The notes under the pieces were generated by a model. It saw only the letters and a program-made list of their open reading frames with translations, searched no databases and was not told the DNA's origin. A DNA stretch of 40,478 bases from an uncultured bacterium. Lineage in GTDB: Bacteria; Cyanobacteriota; Vampirovibrionia; Gastranaerophilales; Gastranaerophilaceae. Shown here in pieces: positions 26,417 through 34,689 of this stretch (positions are counted from its first letter, which is position 1; each line of letters opens with the position of its first letter). Location: assembly GCA_902765215.1 (NCBI GenBank), contig CACWZA010000016.1, forward strand, positions 1-40,478, written 5' to 3'. The position numbers and the translations under genes are program-made.

Positions 26417-26704
26417 ATACCGTCCTTTCTAATTAGTCTGTGACATGTATATCGGCATTTTTCCCGAAATCTTTAGGTTTTTTTAAGGATATTTTACAAT
26501 TGTTAACAAAGGTTGAAACTCTTATATAGTCAGAAAACGTATAAAATACCCACCCACAAATATCCGGTAATTTACGGGGCAAATCATAAGATATCAGACC
26601 TCTCCGGCAGAGTGGTTACGCATTTTCATTTACCCCACACAAAAGAAAAAGCGATACCCGAAGATACCGCCCATAAGTGTTTATTTCATCATAAAACTAT
26701 CAAA

Positions 26705-27283
26705 TTAAAAACCTTTTCTTTCTCTCAATACTAATTGCTCTTTATAAAAACCGCTGTTTGAGATTCTGTCTTGTATATAATCATGGTTAACTGTTGATAC
26801 ATTTTCCAAATTTGCCAAACTGTTCAGTCTTGCTGTAAGTTTTGTATTTGGGTAGTTATAATTGCGTTGTTTAAGTACCTGCCAGTATCTTGCTTCTGTT
26901 CTTGTTGCTCTTGTTTCTTCAGAAAGAGTTGCAACCTTGCCTTTGTGGCAGCTTTCGTGAGCAATCAGGCATGCAATCTGTTCAACAGGTGCATTTTTAT
27001 ATTTTGTATTTATTAGGATGTATCTGTCGCCCCAGTTATCAGTAGTGTTCATTGCGAAGTGGTTTGCGTAAGAAAAAGAGACTTGGCTCAAATCATAAAA
27101 TATTATCTTAACAGAATTTTCGTGAAGGTTATCAAAGACATCTCTTGCCCCGATATCATCAAGCATAGTCAATGCTTGGCGGATTTTTACATCATCCGAG
27201 AAGCATTTTACGTTCATTGCAAACGCACAGGATGAAGACAACACAAATAAACATGCTAAAAGCACTGTTACTCTCTTTAACAT
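26705..27283 (-). CDS. Secreted HExxH metallopeptidase-like protein, copy 1
   Basis: A protein of 192 residues from the ATG at 27283, where AGGGA is well spaced; an ATG nine bases upstream is too close to it. Residues 1-about 22 (MLKRVTVLLACLFVLSSSCAFA) are a signal peptide. LIAHESCHKG puts H109, E110 and H113 in an HExxH zinc site. The following LSEETRATRTEARYW supplies a conserved Glu that could be the third ligand. The same HExxH, about seven residues, LSEET.A...EA..W layout occurs in the protein at 39602-40276, so the two are paralogues. It probably cleaves protein or peptidoglycan peptides outside the inner membrane; the substrate is unknown. Confidence 0.8.
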   Translation of the reverse strand: MLKRVTVLLACLFVLSSSCAFAMNVKCFSDDVKIRQALTMLDDIGARDVFDNLHENSVKIIFYDLSQVSFSYANHFAMNTTDNWGDRYILINTKYKNAPVEQIACLIAHESCHKGKVATLSEETRATRTEARYWQVLKQRNYNYPNTKLTARLNSLANLENVSTVNHDYIQDRISNSGFYKEQLVLRERKGF

Positions 27284-27507
27284 AACACACATTCCCTACA
27301 AATTTTAAATATCTAATTCCTACATTTTAGGTAACGGATATTTTGGGAAAAACTTTAGAAATTTGTTCAATATCGTGTTACATTGCTTAACAATGAATTT
27401 TTAAAGGCAAAATTAACAGCCCAAAACCCTTGCTATACTTGATTTTTAAAATTTATATTAAGAAATATTACAACACATGCAACAAAAAAAGCAATTTTGA
27501 AAGATGG

Positions 27508-27589
27508 ATATACTTTATATATACATAAGAGATAATTAATTCTCAAAAGCAATTAGGATTTATCACATTAGAATAGAGGATATAGGATT
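27508..27589 (+). promoter_or_regulatory. Shared promoter/leader cassette, copy A
   Basis: The 23 bases 27511-27533 are identical to 27978-28000 and, on the minus strand, to 32051-32073. The core reads ACTTTATATATACATAAGAG. The leader that follows is also conserved with copy B: a 21-base identical run (27568-27588 and 28032-28052) ends at the start codon and holds the GAGG ribosome binding site. The rest of the 27293-27507 interval shows no gene. Confidence 0.7.
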
Positions 27590-27811
27590 ATGAAATTCGA
27601 AGGAGCATATACCTTAGGTGGTATATTAGAACGTTACAAAAAAGATTTAACGGCAAGCACCGAAAAAGGGAAAGCAACAGGAATGTTCGCAAACACAGGT
27701 GTGAGTTTACCAACATTTAAGGCACCTGCTAAAGCAGTGATGCCGGAAGATGCAACTACTGACTTTGGTGCTAAATTATTAGATACAGACAGAGATATTC
27801 CGACCCCATAG
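27590..27811 (+). CDS. Small unknown protein, 73 aa, under the shared promoter
   Basis: It begins MKFEGAYTLGGILERYKK and ends KLLDTDRDIPTP. It is hydrophilic with no Cys, signal peptide or membrane segment, and the tail is acidic. No family is recognised. The ATG follows the conserved leader with GAGG about 14 bases and AGG 5 bases upstream. A clear terminator follows. Its product has no obvious similarity to the next mini-gene despite almost identical upstream sequence, so the cassette rather than the protein has been copied, or the proteins have diverged far. Confidence 0.7.
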   Translation: MKFEGAYTLGGILERYKKDLTASTEKGKATGMFANTGVSLPTFKAPAKAVMPEDATTDFGAKLLDTDRDIPTP

Positions 27812-27893
27812 GCGGTATCAATCTCTCACAACATTAACACGAAGTGTCGTGTGGAAAACAAAATTTCCACTATCTATTCTAATTGTCTAATTT

Positions 27894-27918
27894 ATAGGGG
27901 CTATTGGCCCCTATTTTG
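27894..27918 (+). terminator. Terminator of mini-gene A
   Basis: ATAGGGGC (27894-27901) pairs with GCCCCTAT (27907-27914) over a five-base loop and is followed by TTTT. An upstream ACACGA/TCGTGT hairpin near 27838-27853 may add to it. Confidence 0.75.
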
Positions 27919-27974
27919 CGTGTGTTAAGAAATATTAAGGAATAAGGGGCAAAATAGGCAATTTTTTCATTTGT

Positions 27975-28052
27975 ATATACTTTATATATACATAAGAGAT
28001 ATTTAATCTCACAGGAAATTAGGATTTACATTTAGAATAGAGGATATAGGAT
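27975..28052 (+). promoter_or_regulatory. Shared promoter/leader cassette, copy B
   Basis: The 23-base motif at 27978-28000 is followed by a GAGAT/ATCTC inverted repeat (27996-28010) and the conserved leader with GAGG. Apart from small differences the whole stretch matches copy A up to the start codon. Confidence 0.7.
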
Positions 28053-28253
28053 ATGGCATTCGGAGATTTCGTAAAACGCACAGCAGATTTAAAAGTTAGT
28101 ACATTTGCAGGTTCAAGCGAGTATTTAAAAATAGGGTTAACGGGTGTCAAAATGAGAAATATCGGGAACTTGTTAGTGAGCCAAAAGCAGCAAACACCTG
28201 AAGATATTGATAAAATGTTCAAACTGGAACCGCACGGTTCAGTTCTCGCATAA
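28053..28253 (+). CDS. Small unknown protein, 66 aa, under the shared promoter
   Basis: It begins MAFGDFVKRTADLKVSTFAG and ends FKLEPHGSVLA. It is mixed polar, with a short Gly/Leu-rich stretch (YLKIGLTGVKMRNIGNLLV), no Cys and no signal peptide. No family is recognised. Coding is supported by the strong shared leader, the well-placed GAGG and the terminator starting at the stop codon. It is the second of two tandem mini-genes, each with its own promoter and terminator, so they are independent units rather than an operon. Confidence 0.7.
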   Translation: MAFGDFVKRTADLKVSTFAGSSEYLKIGLTGVKMRNIGNLLVSQKQQTPEDIDKMFKLEPHGSVLA

Positions 28254-28282
28254 AAAAACGGGGCATTTGCCCCGTTTTTTTT
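28253..28282. terminator. Bidirectional terminator between mini-gene B and the AsmA-like gene
   Basis: CGGGGC (28259-28264) pairs with GCCCCG (28269-28274) around ATTT, with A7 on the left and T8 on the right. It overlaps the stop of mini-gene B and lies two bases past the stop of the convergent minus-strand gene, so it serves both. Confidence 0.85.
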
Positions 28283-28284
28283 GT

Positions 28285-31044
28285 TTATTTCAATTTCTTT
28301 AACGAGGACAGGAAGTTATAATGCTCAACATCACCGTCAACGGTTGTTAAAAAGATTTGTGCGTCCTTCTCGCCTGCCTCAATCTCAGGAATTTCCGCTA
28401 CCTCATGAGAATAGTATGCAGCATCATTTCTTGCACCTATTGAAACTCGGGAAGCAATATTACTCAAAGAAATACCTCTCAAAAATCCATAAAGTCCGTC
28501 TTTTTTGTTAGTCATCTTGGTATATATCCTCAAAGAGGAATCTTGTTTTTCAAGATCATAACTACCAATTATATAAGCACTCAGATACTTTGCATAAGAC
28601 TTGATTTTAATTGAATCTATAACATTATCCTTAATATCAAGTGTGCCCTGAATCTTATCAAACTCTCCGTTTGGTACATTTATCAAATCAAATATAATAA
28701 CAGGGTTAATCATTGCAATAGGGTTTCTGAATACTGACGCAACATTAAGAACATACTCAATCAAGCCGATTTTACCAATCGTACCTTTTTTCACCAAAAA
28801 CTTAATATTACCATTCAGCTTCAGTTTATCATCAGTATATATATCTATAATACCGCTTGCTTTACCCGATATTTCCTTAGGCAGGTTCAGCAAAGTTGTT
28901 GCAATCATGTTAGAATCAACATCCTTAACCCCAAGTTTAACATGATAGTTATGCTTTTTTAGGTCACAGCACACATGGGCAGAAGAATATCCTTTTGCAA
29001 AATCAAACCTGTTTGAGTTCAGGTCTAAATCTCCTGTTTCATCAAGAGTAAGAGTTGCCTCCATATTCTCAGCGGCCAAATCCTTATAAGATGCCTTTCC
29101 GAGTTTCAACTTACAATTTTTTATAATCAAATTCGTAATATCAAATGTCGTAGCATCTTCATCAACATCAGGAGCCTTCGTTGCCGCAACACCATCACCC
29201 TGCTGATTAAAAGATGCGAGTAATTTCTCTAAATCCATACTGTCGAGCGAAAAATCAATATCGTTTATAACCATCGGAAAAGCAAGATTATTTACTATAT
29301 TAGCCTTTGCGTTGTATTTTGAACGCCTGTATCCGCCCTCTGCAGTAATATTTACTGTATCAAAATTAGTCGAAATATTAGCATTATGAATATATAATCT
29401 TTGTGAAGGCACCTTTACCTTCTCCAGAGTGAGGTTTCCAAAAAGTTTTACCCCCTTAGGCCCGTCCACAGCAGTCAGTTTCCCGACAGCAGTACCGTCA
29501 CTAAACAATTCTTGTCTTGCTATAATATTCAAAAAAGCACTCGGGACAGGTTTTTCAATATTAAAACCCATCACCCTGAAGTCAACACCCTTTGAAAAAT
29601 CTATCAATCCGTGTAACGAAATCAATTTTCTTCTGTAAAAATCTTTTACTCCCGGAACTGTCACGAAATAATTTAAATCTTTTATCCTTAACAGAGCGCC
29701 CTCAATAGACATATTCGAAATAATAACCCGCTCTTCTTTATATTTGCTAACAGGTTCGCCCGCAACCAGCAAATTATCCTCAGGTAACACCCTGAATAAC
29801 CATTTCAGATTAATTACATTATTTACATAATCAATAAAGAGTTTTGTATCGGCTTTGCCGACAATATTTATCGGAATACCAATTACAGGAGTCAGGTAAT
29901 ACTTCGCAAAATCATCTGCAATAACACCGTCAGCAGTAATATGGGTTTTAAAGGTCTTTGTATAATCTTCAACAATTCCCTTAAACTTCATAGTATTAAC
30001 CGGACGCGAACCATAATATCCTGAAAAATCTTCAAGGTGAATGTTTTTTGCATCAACTAAAATTCTGCCCTTTTGTACGCGAACAGGTACCTTTTGCACC
30101 GGAACAAGCAGGAAATACAACTTGTGTAAAAGAATATTGCCGTTTATACCCTTTGGAGAAAGGTTGAATTTAAAATCAAAATTGCCTTCAATATCATCAA
30201 AATAAGTAAGCATTTCTGCACCGTTAGGAATAACAAGATCAGAACGGATAAGGGCAACGATATTAGCAATATCAAAACCGTTTGCAAAAACATTTAAATC
30301 AAATCTTTTATCATCTACCACATTACCGGTAAAATGGAGTTTGGACTTATTAAGAGTAACAATGTTTTCATCAAGATACAGCTTTTTCTTCAATATATAA
30401 CACTTGTTTCTGTCCTGAAGTGAAACTTTTACGGCATTTTTACCCTGTTTCATCAACATATTGAAATCAAAACGAACATACAATTTGCCCTTTTTAGTAT
30501 TATCAAGCTCTATACCTTTCGTATCGACATTAAACGAAACATCATGCACGGTATACAGAACTTTTAACTGTTTCAGATACAGGAAGGAATCCATAAAATC
30601 AAAATACCAGTCACATTTGACGGGCTCTTTCTTTTCTTCCTGTCCGGGAACAATAGCCAATATTTTATTCACATCAGCATATATATAATCCGCCCCCAGT
30701 TTCTTTACAACAATTTTCTTTAACAAAACCTTTGAAACAGATATCTTAGCATCGGTATTTTTGAGCACTAAAATCGGGCTCCCGTCTTTGACCAGTTCAA
30801 AATCACCTGCGCTGAATGTAATATACGGATAAGAAGTTTTCAAATTAACATTATCCGCAACCATATTCACACCTGCATATTCATACAGTTTTTTATCAAT
30901 AAAACTATGTGCCTTAGGTGATGAAGCAATATACGGTAAACCCCACAGATAAAAAGCCACAATACCCGCAAGCAAAACTGCAACAGCCCCGCAGGCACCA
31001 ATAACAAACGCTTTTAACTGATTCTTCCACTTCTTAGATATCAT
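28285..31044 (-). CDS. AsmA/TamB-like envelope protein, 919 aa
   Basis: A single N-terminal membrane helix (about 11-34, FVIGACGAVAVLLAGIVAFYLW) is followed by a very long periplasmic region of repeating short beta strands (patterns such as GKLYVRFDFNM, NLTLEKVKVPSQRLYIHNAN). It ends in a conserved-looking block (VNVASVFRNPIAMINPVIIF ... GEFDKIQGTLDIKDNVIDS) that resembles the C-terminus of AsmA/YhdP-type proteins. These form grooves that carry phospholipids between inner and outer membranes. This matches an organism with an outer membrane. The consensus -10 (TATAAT, 31051-31056) ends six bases before the ATG, so the mRNA would start at or next to the start codon. Confidence 0.8.
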   Translation of the reverse strand: MISKKWKNQLKAFVIGACGAVAVLLAGIVAFYLWGLPYIASSPKAHSFIDKKLYEYAGVNMVADNVNLKTSYPYITFSAGDFELVKDGSPILVLKNTDAKISVSKVLLKKIVVKKLGADYIYADVNKILAIVPGQEEKKEPVKCDWYFDFMDSFLYLKQLKVLYTVHDVSFNVDTKGIELDNTKKGKLYVRFDFNMLMKQGKNAVKVSLQDRNKCYILKKKLYLDENIVTLNKSKLHFTGNVVDDKRFDLNVFANGFDIANIVALIRSDLVIPNGAEMLTYFDDIEGNFDFKFNLSPKGINGNILLHKLYFLLVPVQKVPVRVQKGRILVDAKNIHLEDFSGYYGSRPVNTMKFKGIVEDYTKTFKTHITADGVIADDFAKYYLTPVIGIPINIVGKADTKLFIDYVNNVINLKWLFRVLPEDNLLVAGEPVSKYKEERVIISNMSIEGALLRIKDLNYFVTVPGVKDFYRRKLISLHGLIDFSKGVDFRVMGFNIEKPVPSAFLNIIARQELFSDGTAVGKLTAVDGPKGVKLFGNLTLEKVKVPSQRLYIHNANISTNFDTVNITAEGGYRRSKYNAKANIVNNLAFPMVINDIDFSLDSMDLEKLLASFNQQGDGVAATKAPDVDEDATTFDITNLIIKNCKLKLGKASYKDLAAENMEATLTLDETGDLDLNSNRFDFAKGYSSAHVCCDLKKHNYHVKLGVKDVDSNMIATTLLNLPKEISGKASGIIDIYTDDKLKLNGNIKFLVKKGTIGKIGLIEYVLNVASVFRNPIAMINPVIIFDLINVPNGEFDKIQGTLDIKDNVIDSIKIKSYAKYLSAYIIGSYDLEKQDSSLRIYTKMTNKKDGLYGFLRGISLSNIASRVSIGARNDAAYYSHEVAEIPEIEAGEKDAQIFLTTVDGDVEHYNFLSSLKKLK

Positions 31045-31050
31045 AAAAAA

Positions 31051-31059
31051 ATTATACCA
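31051..31059 (-). promoter_or_regulatory. Extended -10 next to the AsmA-like start
   Basis: On the minus strand TGGTATAAT is a perfect extended -10. Only six bases separate it from the ATG at 31044, which predicts a leaderless transcript or a start further in. Confidence 0.5.
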
Positions 31060-31111
31060 TAGAGTTATGATATAGAATAAATATTAACCTGCCGGTTAGT
31101 ACTCAAAGCAA

Positions 31112-31147
31112 ACAAAAAAGGAGCGGAAAATATTTTCCCGCTCCTTT
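31112..31147 (-). terminator. Terminator of the rubredoxin gene
   Basis: GGAGCGG (31120-31126) pairs with CCGCTCC (31138-31144). On the minus strand it is followed by T6. It separates rubredoxin from the downstream AsmA-like gene. Confidence 0.8.
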
Positions 31148-31165
31148 AATTCTGATAAAAAACTG

Positions 31166-31324
31166 TTAGCCCTGTTCAAACATATCCTTTGATACATGAC
31201 ACAAAGGGCATTCGAAATCATCAGGCAAATCTTCAAATTTTGTTCCCGGAGCGATACCACCTTCAGGATAACCTAAATCTTCATTGTATTCCCAATTACA
31301 AACCGTACAAATATAAACTGCCAT
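31166..31324 (-). CDS. Rubredoxin
   Basis: A 52-residue one-iron electron carrier. The paired motifs [10 protein letters not shown] (C6 and C9) and [10 protein letters not shown] (C39 and C42) supply the four iron ligands, and [20 protein letters not shown] is the typical connecting stretch. Length and layout are standard. Rubredoxins pass electrons to peroxide- and oxygen-reducing enzymes such as rubrerythrin or flavodiiron proteins in anaerobes, so its presence fits an oxygen-sensitive lifestyle. Its start has AAGGAG-like sequence upstream (minus-strand AAAGGAG). It stands alone with its own terminator. Confidence 0.95.
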   Translation of the reverse strand: MAVYICTVCNWEYNEDLGYPEGGIAPGTKFEDLPDDFECPLCHVSKDMFEQG

Positions 31325-31487
31325 TATAAACTCCTTTCTTTATAATAAACCACGGATATAATTATAACAGTATTTTCTTAACTTGTGAAGTAGTAAAAAG
31401 GATAAATATTCCTCAACCCCTTGATTTTTAAACAATTTTCAGTTAATATAACACTGTACACAAGCAACGAAGGTGGTGAATAGCAGA

Positions 31488-31661
31488 ATGCCAGAAGTTA
31501 AAGTTGGTGAAAACGAAAGTATTGAAGTAGCTTTAAGACGCTTCAAAAAGAAAATCCAAAAAGCAGGGATTCTTTCTGAAGTTAAAAAACGCGAAAGATA
31601 CGAAAAGCCAAGCGTAAAAAGAAAACGCAAATCTGAAGCAGCTCGCAAACGCAAGTCATAA
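31488..31661 (+). CDS. rpsU: 30S ribosomal protein S21 (bS21)
   Basis: A 57-residue basic protein with the bS21 pattern [20 protein letters not shown] near the N-terminus and a Lys/Arg-rich C-terminus ([14 protein letters not shown]). It binds the 30S subunit near the mRNA 3' end of 16S rRNA and helps initiation. The ATG at 31488 is preceded by AGGTGG nine bases upstream. A GTG at 31473 in the same frame lies inside that ribosome binding site and is not the start. It is a single gene with its own promoter region and a strong terminator. Confidence 0.95.
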   Translation: MPEVKVGENESIEVALRRFKKKIQKAGILSEVKKRERYEKPSVKRKRKSEAARKRKS

Positions 31662-31680
31662 TCAGATTAACATATAAATT

Positions 31681-31711
31681 AAAAGAGGGACTCTTTTGAG
31701 TTCCTCTTTTT
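31681..31711 (+). terminator. Terminator of rpsU
   Basis: AAAGAGG-x-ACTC pairs with GAGT-x-CCTCTTT around a short T-rich loop, then T-run. It lies 20 bases after the rpsU stop. Confidence 0.8.
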
Positions 31712-31781
31712 AATTTTCCCTGTTTTGTTCCTATAATTTTCGATTTTTCCAGCCGCTTCTTGCGTTTTTCTTTTTCCTAAT

Positions 31782-32021
31782 TTATGCCACAAGTTTGTAT
31801 AAAAATTTCTGAGTGTCCTTTATTGACTCTTTGACAAATCCTCTGAATAATTCACCCAAAGGTCTTTTATCAATACTTGAAAATACGTGATAAATAGGAT
31901 CCTTTGCGTTACAGAATCTCATCTGCCTGTCCTTTTTCCTCAGATAAAACTTGTCAAAATCATCAGGTATATCTAATGAGCCGATTGGCTTTTTATTACG
32001 TTCTACTGCAGAATATTGCAT
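31782..32021 (-). CDS. Small unknown protein, 79 aa, under the shared promoter
   Basis: It begins MQYSAVERNKKPIGSLDIPD and ends SIKDTQKFLYKLVA. It is hydrophilic and basic, with one Cys (RFCNAKDP) and no signal peptide. It resembles no family I know and neither of the other two mini-genes. Its 5' region carries the 23-base motif at 32051-32073, ending 29 bases before the ATG. Its leader is shorter than in copies A and B and does not share their leader sequence, so only the promoter core is common to all three. Confidence 0.7.
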   Translation of the reverse strand: MQYSAVERNKKPIGSLDIPDDFDKFYLRKKDRQMRFCNAKDPIYHVFSSIDKRPLGELFRGFVKESIKDTQKFLYKLVA

Positions 32022-32050
32022 AAGTAAATCTCACTTTCTCTCTCTTGTAT

Positions 32051-32073
32051 ATCTCTTATGTATATATAAAGTA
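32051..32073 (-). promoter_or_regulatory. Shared promoter core, copy C
   Basis: The minus strand reads exactly the 23-base sequence found at 27511-27533 and 27978-28000. It is followed by ATACAAGAGAGAGAAAG, a purine-rich stretch that probably holds the ribosome binding site. Confidence 0.7.
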
Positions 32074-32159
32074 TCTATTTCAAAAAAAATTGACTTTTTT
32101 ATTGCACTTTTGTTAAGAAGTGTTAAGGGGATAAATTCAAAGATGAACAGATAAAACTA

Positions 32160-34625
32160 TTAAACCAACACCAGCGGTACTTGTGCATCATCATACGCAT
32201 CGATATTGCCGTGAACAACCATACCTTCGATTTTTGGATTGTACACAACAAACTCGTTTGTGTATCCGCTGTCGCCATCCTGCCTTGGCTCAACCATTGC
32301 ATCCTGAATATCTGATATCGATTTTCTTATATCTTCACCTTTTACGGTTCTGCCTGAAGATAATTCCACATCAGACACATCTTCCAGTTTTTCAAGGTTA
32401 CAGATAGAATTATACATTTCCAAATATTCTTCTTTTGACAAACCTAAATCAGAACATATTTGGTTTGAAACAGATGCTCTTTCCTTGTTTTGATTGATAT
32501 ATCCGCCTGATTTTGTCATTAAGTTTTCCATGGTTTGATACATTGAATTTTTGGCATAATCATACCCTCTGTGCCCGCCCGTACAGGAAGTGTTTTTATC
32601 GCCCAATACAATATTTGCGTTATTACCGCTCAGAATGTAAGCTCCATTTGAATTGTATCCTGTTGAATATTTTGAACGATAATCAAGCATCATTGTACTC
32701 AAACATACATCTTTACTGTCATCACATAAGACATTAAAATTATTAAAATCATCAGTAGTTGCATGACAGAGGAATTTTAAATCTTTAACCTTTGTTCCCT
32801 CAGGATAGCCGTACTTTTCGACAGATGCTTCAGGATCACGCAAATCTATATATCTTACCCCGTTTTTGTTAACATCATATTTGCTCAAATCTGTCGGCAA
32901 ACTGTTAACAAAAACAGGAATACCTGTTGAATTAATCTTATCAATATTTGCTTTAATGGCAGCAATCCTTTCAGGGTTTGGCGCATATTCAAAACCTGAA
33001 GACTCACTATCTGCTTTTTCAAAGATTTGAGCCATTTCAAAATCGTGAGGGCGTCTAAAATAGAACGCAATATCATCATCAGCGCTATTTTCGACCAACC
33101 AGTGACTGTGTTTTACAAGGTTAAAAATTCTTTCCTTTTCATCAAAAGACATCTCAGTCTTTTTAATAATTTCTTTTGTTGCTATTGCACTTTTCAATGC
33201 ATGCCCGTCATCTATAACATTTTGATCTTTGCCGAAATCATGAAAGAGGGTTGCAACCATAAGTATTTTCTTTTCATTAGGTTCTAATTCATCAAAATGG
33301 GAATCGTTCATTACGCGCTTCAAATCGTCACAGGTATGATAGTCAATTGTGTCGCCTCTATGCTGCACCTTACCCATTACCGATATAAATTCAGGAAATG
33401 CTTTTATTATATCGTTAAGTGCATTTTCCAGTTCTTTATCCTGCGGGTCAAGTTTTATCCTGTTGTTCAACATGAATTTATCAACCAACGCCTGATACTT
33501 ATCCATATCAATGTTACTGTCGGCAATCTTGCTTTTTGCATAAGGGTTAGGATAGTTTTCCATATCATTATTACCGACGGTTTTAAATTGAAAATACTCA
33601 AAAACCTGTTTTTTATCTTCAGCAGACAATCCGTTGGTTAACGCAGAAAAATCTTCGATAAATTCTGCTCTTGAGTATTCAAGCGGGAATCCTTTTTCGT
33701 ATTTTGTCAAATCTGTTTTACTCAAAGCATTTTTCAGATTTTCTATTCCTTCTTCTGATGTAACTTTCTCTATCGATAATTTATCAACAGGAATTGCAGA
33801 ACAAGGGATATTTTTTCTTCGTTCCTGAAGTATTTCCATAAGTTCATCTTTTGATGAAACAGACTGCAAATCTTTTATATACTGAAATTTAGTAAGTGAT
33901 GACCATTCTCCGAGTTCTTTTGCTTCCTCTAAAGTTATACCGTTATATGTTGCAAATGTATAATGTTCGTTATCCATTAAATCTTTTTGAGAACGAGCAG
34001 ATAAATTTTCAAAATTCTCGTATTGGGCTAATTTTCTCACAAACAACGAAAAATTTAACTCTGAGTTTGTATTTGATTTATTCTGTTTGCGATTATTCTT
34101 TATTTTGTATATTGCATTTATATCAGAAGGAGTTAATTTTTCATACATCAGAACAGGTATAACCGAATTTCGGGACATAGTCTGATAATATTCGGTTGAT
34201 TTTTTATCAACAGCTCTGTATTCAAGATTTTTCGCAATTGCAAGATATTTCTTTTCAACCTGATTATAATCAAGTTTTGCCAGCTCTTTTATCTCGTCCT
34301 GATGTTTTGCAGCATCAATATAAGATGTATATGTACCGTTATTCACCATCAGTTTGGTTAACTTTATTTGATTAATCTTTTGGGTTTTGTCAAAATTTGA
34401 TACCTTATCAGCAACATCAGAACTAACTTCCTTAACTTTCTCAAAAAGCTTACCTGCTAATTTCCCTAAAGGAGATTGAATTTGATTAATTCCCGCAACT
34501 GCCGCAAAAGAATCATAACAGGGGTTAATCGGTGCAACAGTTCGTTTTTGTTCACCTCTGTCTGCAGCCGTAAACGAATTATGAGAATATATGCCGTTGT
34601 TATTGTTGACTGATAAAAAATGCAT
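32160..34625 (-). CDS. HD-domain hydrolase with ADP-ribosyltransferase-like C-terminus
   Basis: A protein of 821 residues. The first about 400 residues are charged helix without recognised domains. Residues about 415-520 carry an HD-type metal site: YHTCDDLKRVMND, then LMVATLFHDFGKDQNV (H462, D463) and LVKHSHWL. Such domains hydrolyse phosphate esters, often nucleotides. The C-terminal 210 residues start FLCHATTDDFNNF (H621) and end YTNEFVVYNPKIEG (E791), which resemble the first and last strands of NAD-dependent ADP-ribosyltransferases; the middle Tyr strand is unclear. No signal peptide is seen. The ATG has only a weak AGG upstream. It lies alone, transcribed on the minus strand upstream of the small motif-C gene. 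Confidence 0.7.
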   Translation of the reverse strand: MHFLSVNNNNGIYSHNSFTAADRGEQKRTVAPINPCYDSFAAVAGINQIQSPLGKLAGKLFEKVKEVSSDVADKVSNFDKTQKINQIKLTKLMVNNGTYTSYIDAAKHQDEIKELAKLDYNQVEKKYLAIAKNLEYRAVDKKSTEYYQTMSRNSVIPVLMYEKLTPSDINAIYKIKNNRKQNKSNTNSELNFSLFVRKLAQYENFENLSARSQKDLMDNEHYTFATYNGITLEEAKELGEWSSLTKFQYIKDLQSVSSKDELMEILQERRKNIPCSAIPVDKLSIEKVTSEEGIENLKNALSKTDLTKYEKGFPLEYSRAEFIEDFSALTNGLSAEDKKQVFEYFQFKTVGNNDMENYPNPYAKSKIADSNIDMDKYQALVDKFMLNNRIKLDPQDKELENALNDIIKAFPEFISVMGKVQHRGDTIDYHTCDDLKRVMNDSHFDELEPNEKKILMVATLFHDFGKDQNVIDDGHALKSAIATKEIIKKTEMSFDEKERIFNLVKHSHWLVENSADDDIAFYFRRPHDFEMAQIFEKADSESSGFEYAPNPERIAAIKANIDKINSTGIPVFVNSLPTDLSKYDVNKNGVRYIDLRDPEASVEKYGYPEGTKVKDLKFLCHATTDDFNNFNVLCDDSKDVCLSTMMLDYRSKYSTGYNSNGAYILSGNNANIVLGDKNTSCTGGHRGYDYAKNSMYQTMENLMTKSGGYINQNKERASVSNQICSDLGLSKEEYLEMYNSICNLEKLEDVSDVELSSGRTVKGEDIRKSISDIQDAMVEPRQDGDSGYTNEFVVYNPKIEGMVVHGNIDAYDDAQVPLVLV

Positions 34626-34689
34626 GCAAAAAAAAACCTAAATAATCTTACATTAAAATAAAAACATTTTTTATCAAAAAATTGCTATA

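Noticed and set aside
26513-26734. Plus-strand frame of 73 codons from a TTG
   Set aside because: Unusual start, composition unlike the neighbours, and overlap with the end of the clear HExxH gene on the other strand; no terminator or homologous feature supports it.
29429-30688. Plus-strand frames opposite the AsmA-like gene
   Set aside because: Antisense to a continuous 919-codon frame with a sensible membrane anchor and beta-strand pattern; no initiation signals.
32183-34162. Several plus-strand frames of 60-114 codons within the HD-domain gene
   Set aside because: They are antisense to a long, well-supported frame, lack ribosome binding sites and have unlikely composition.
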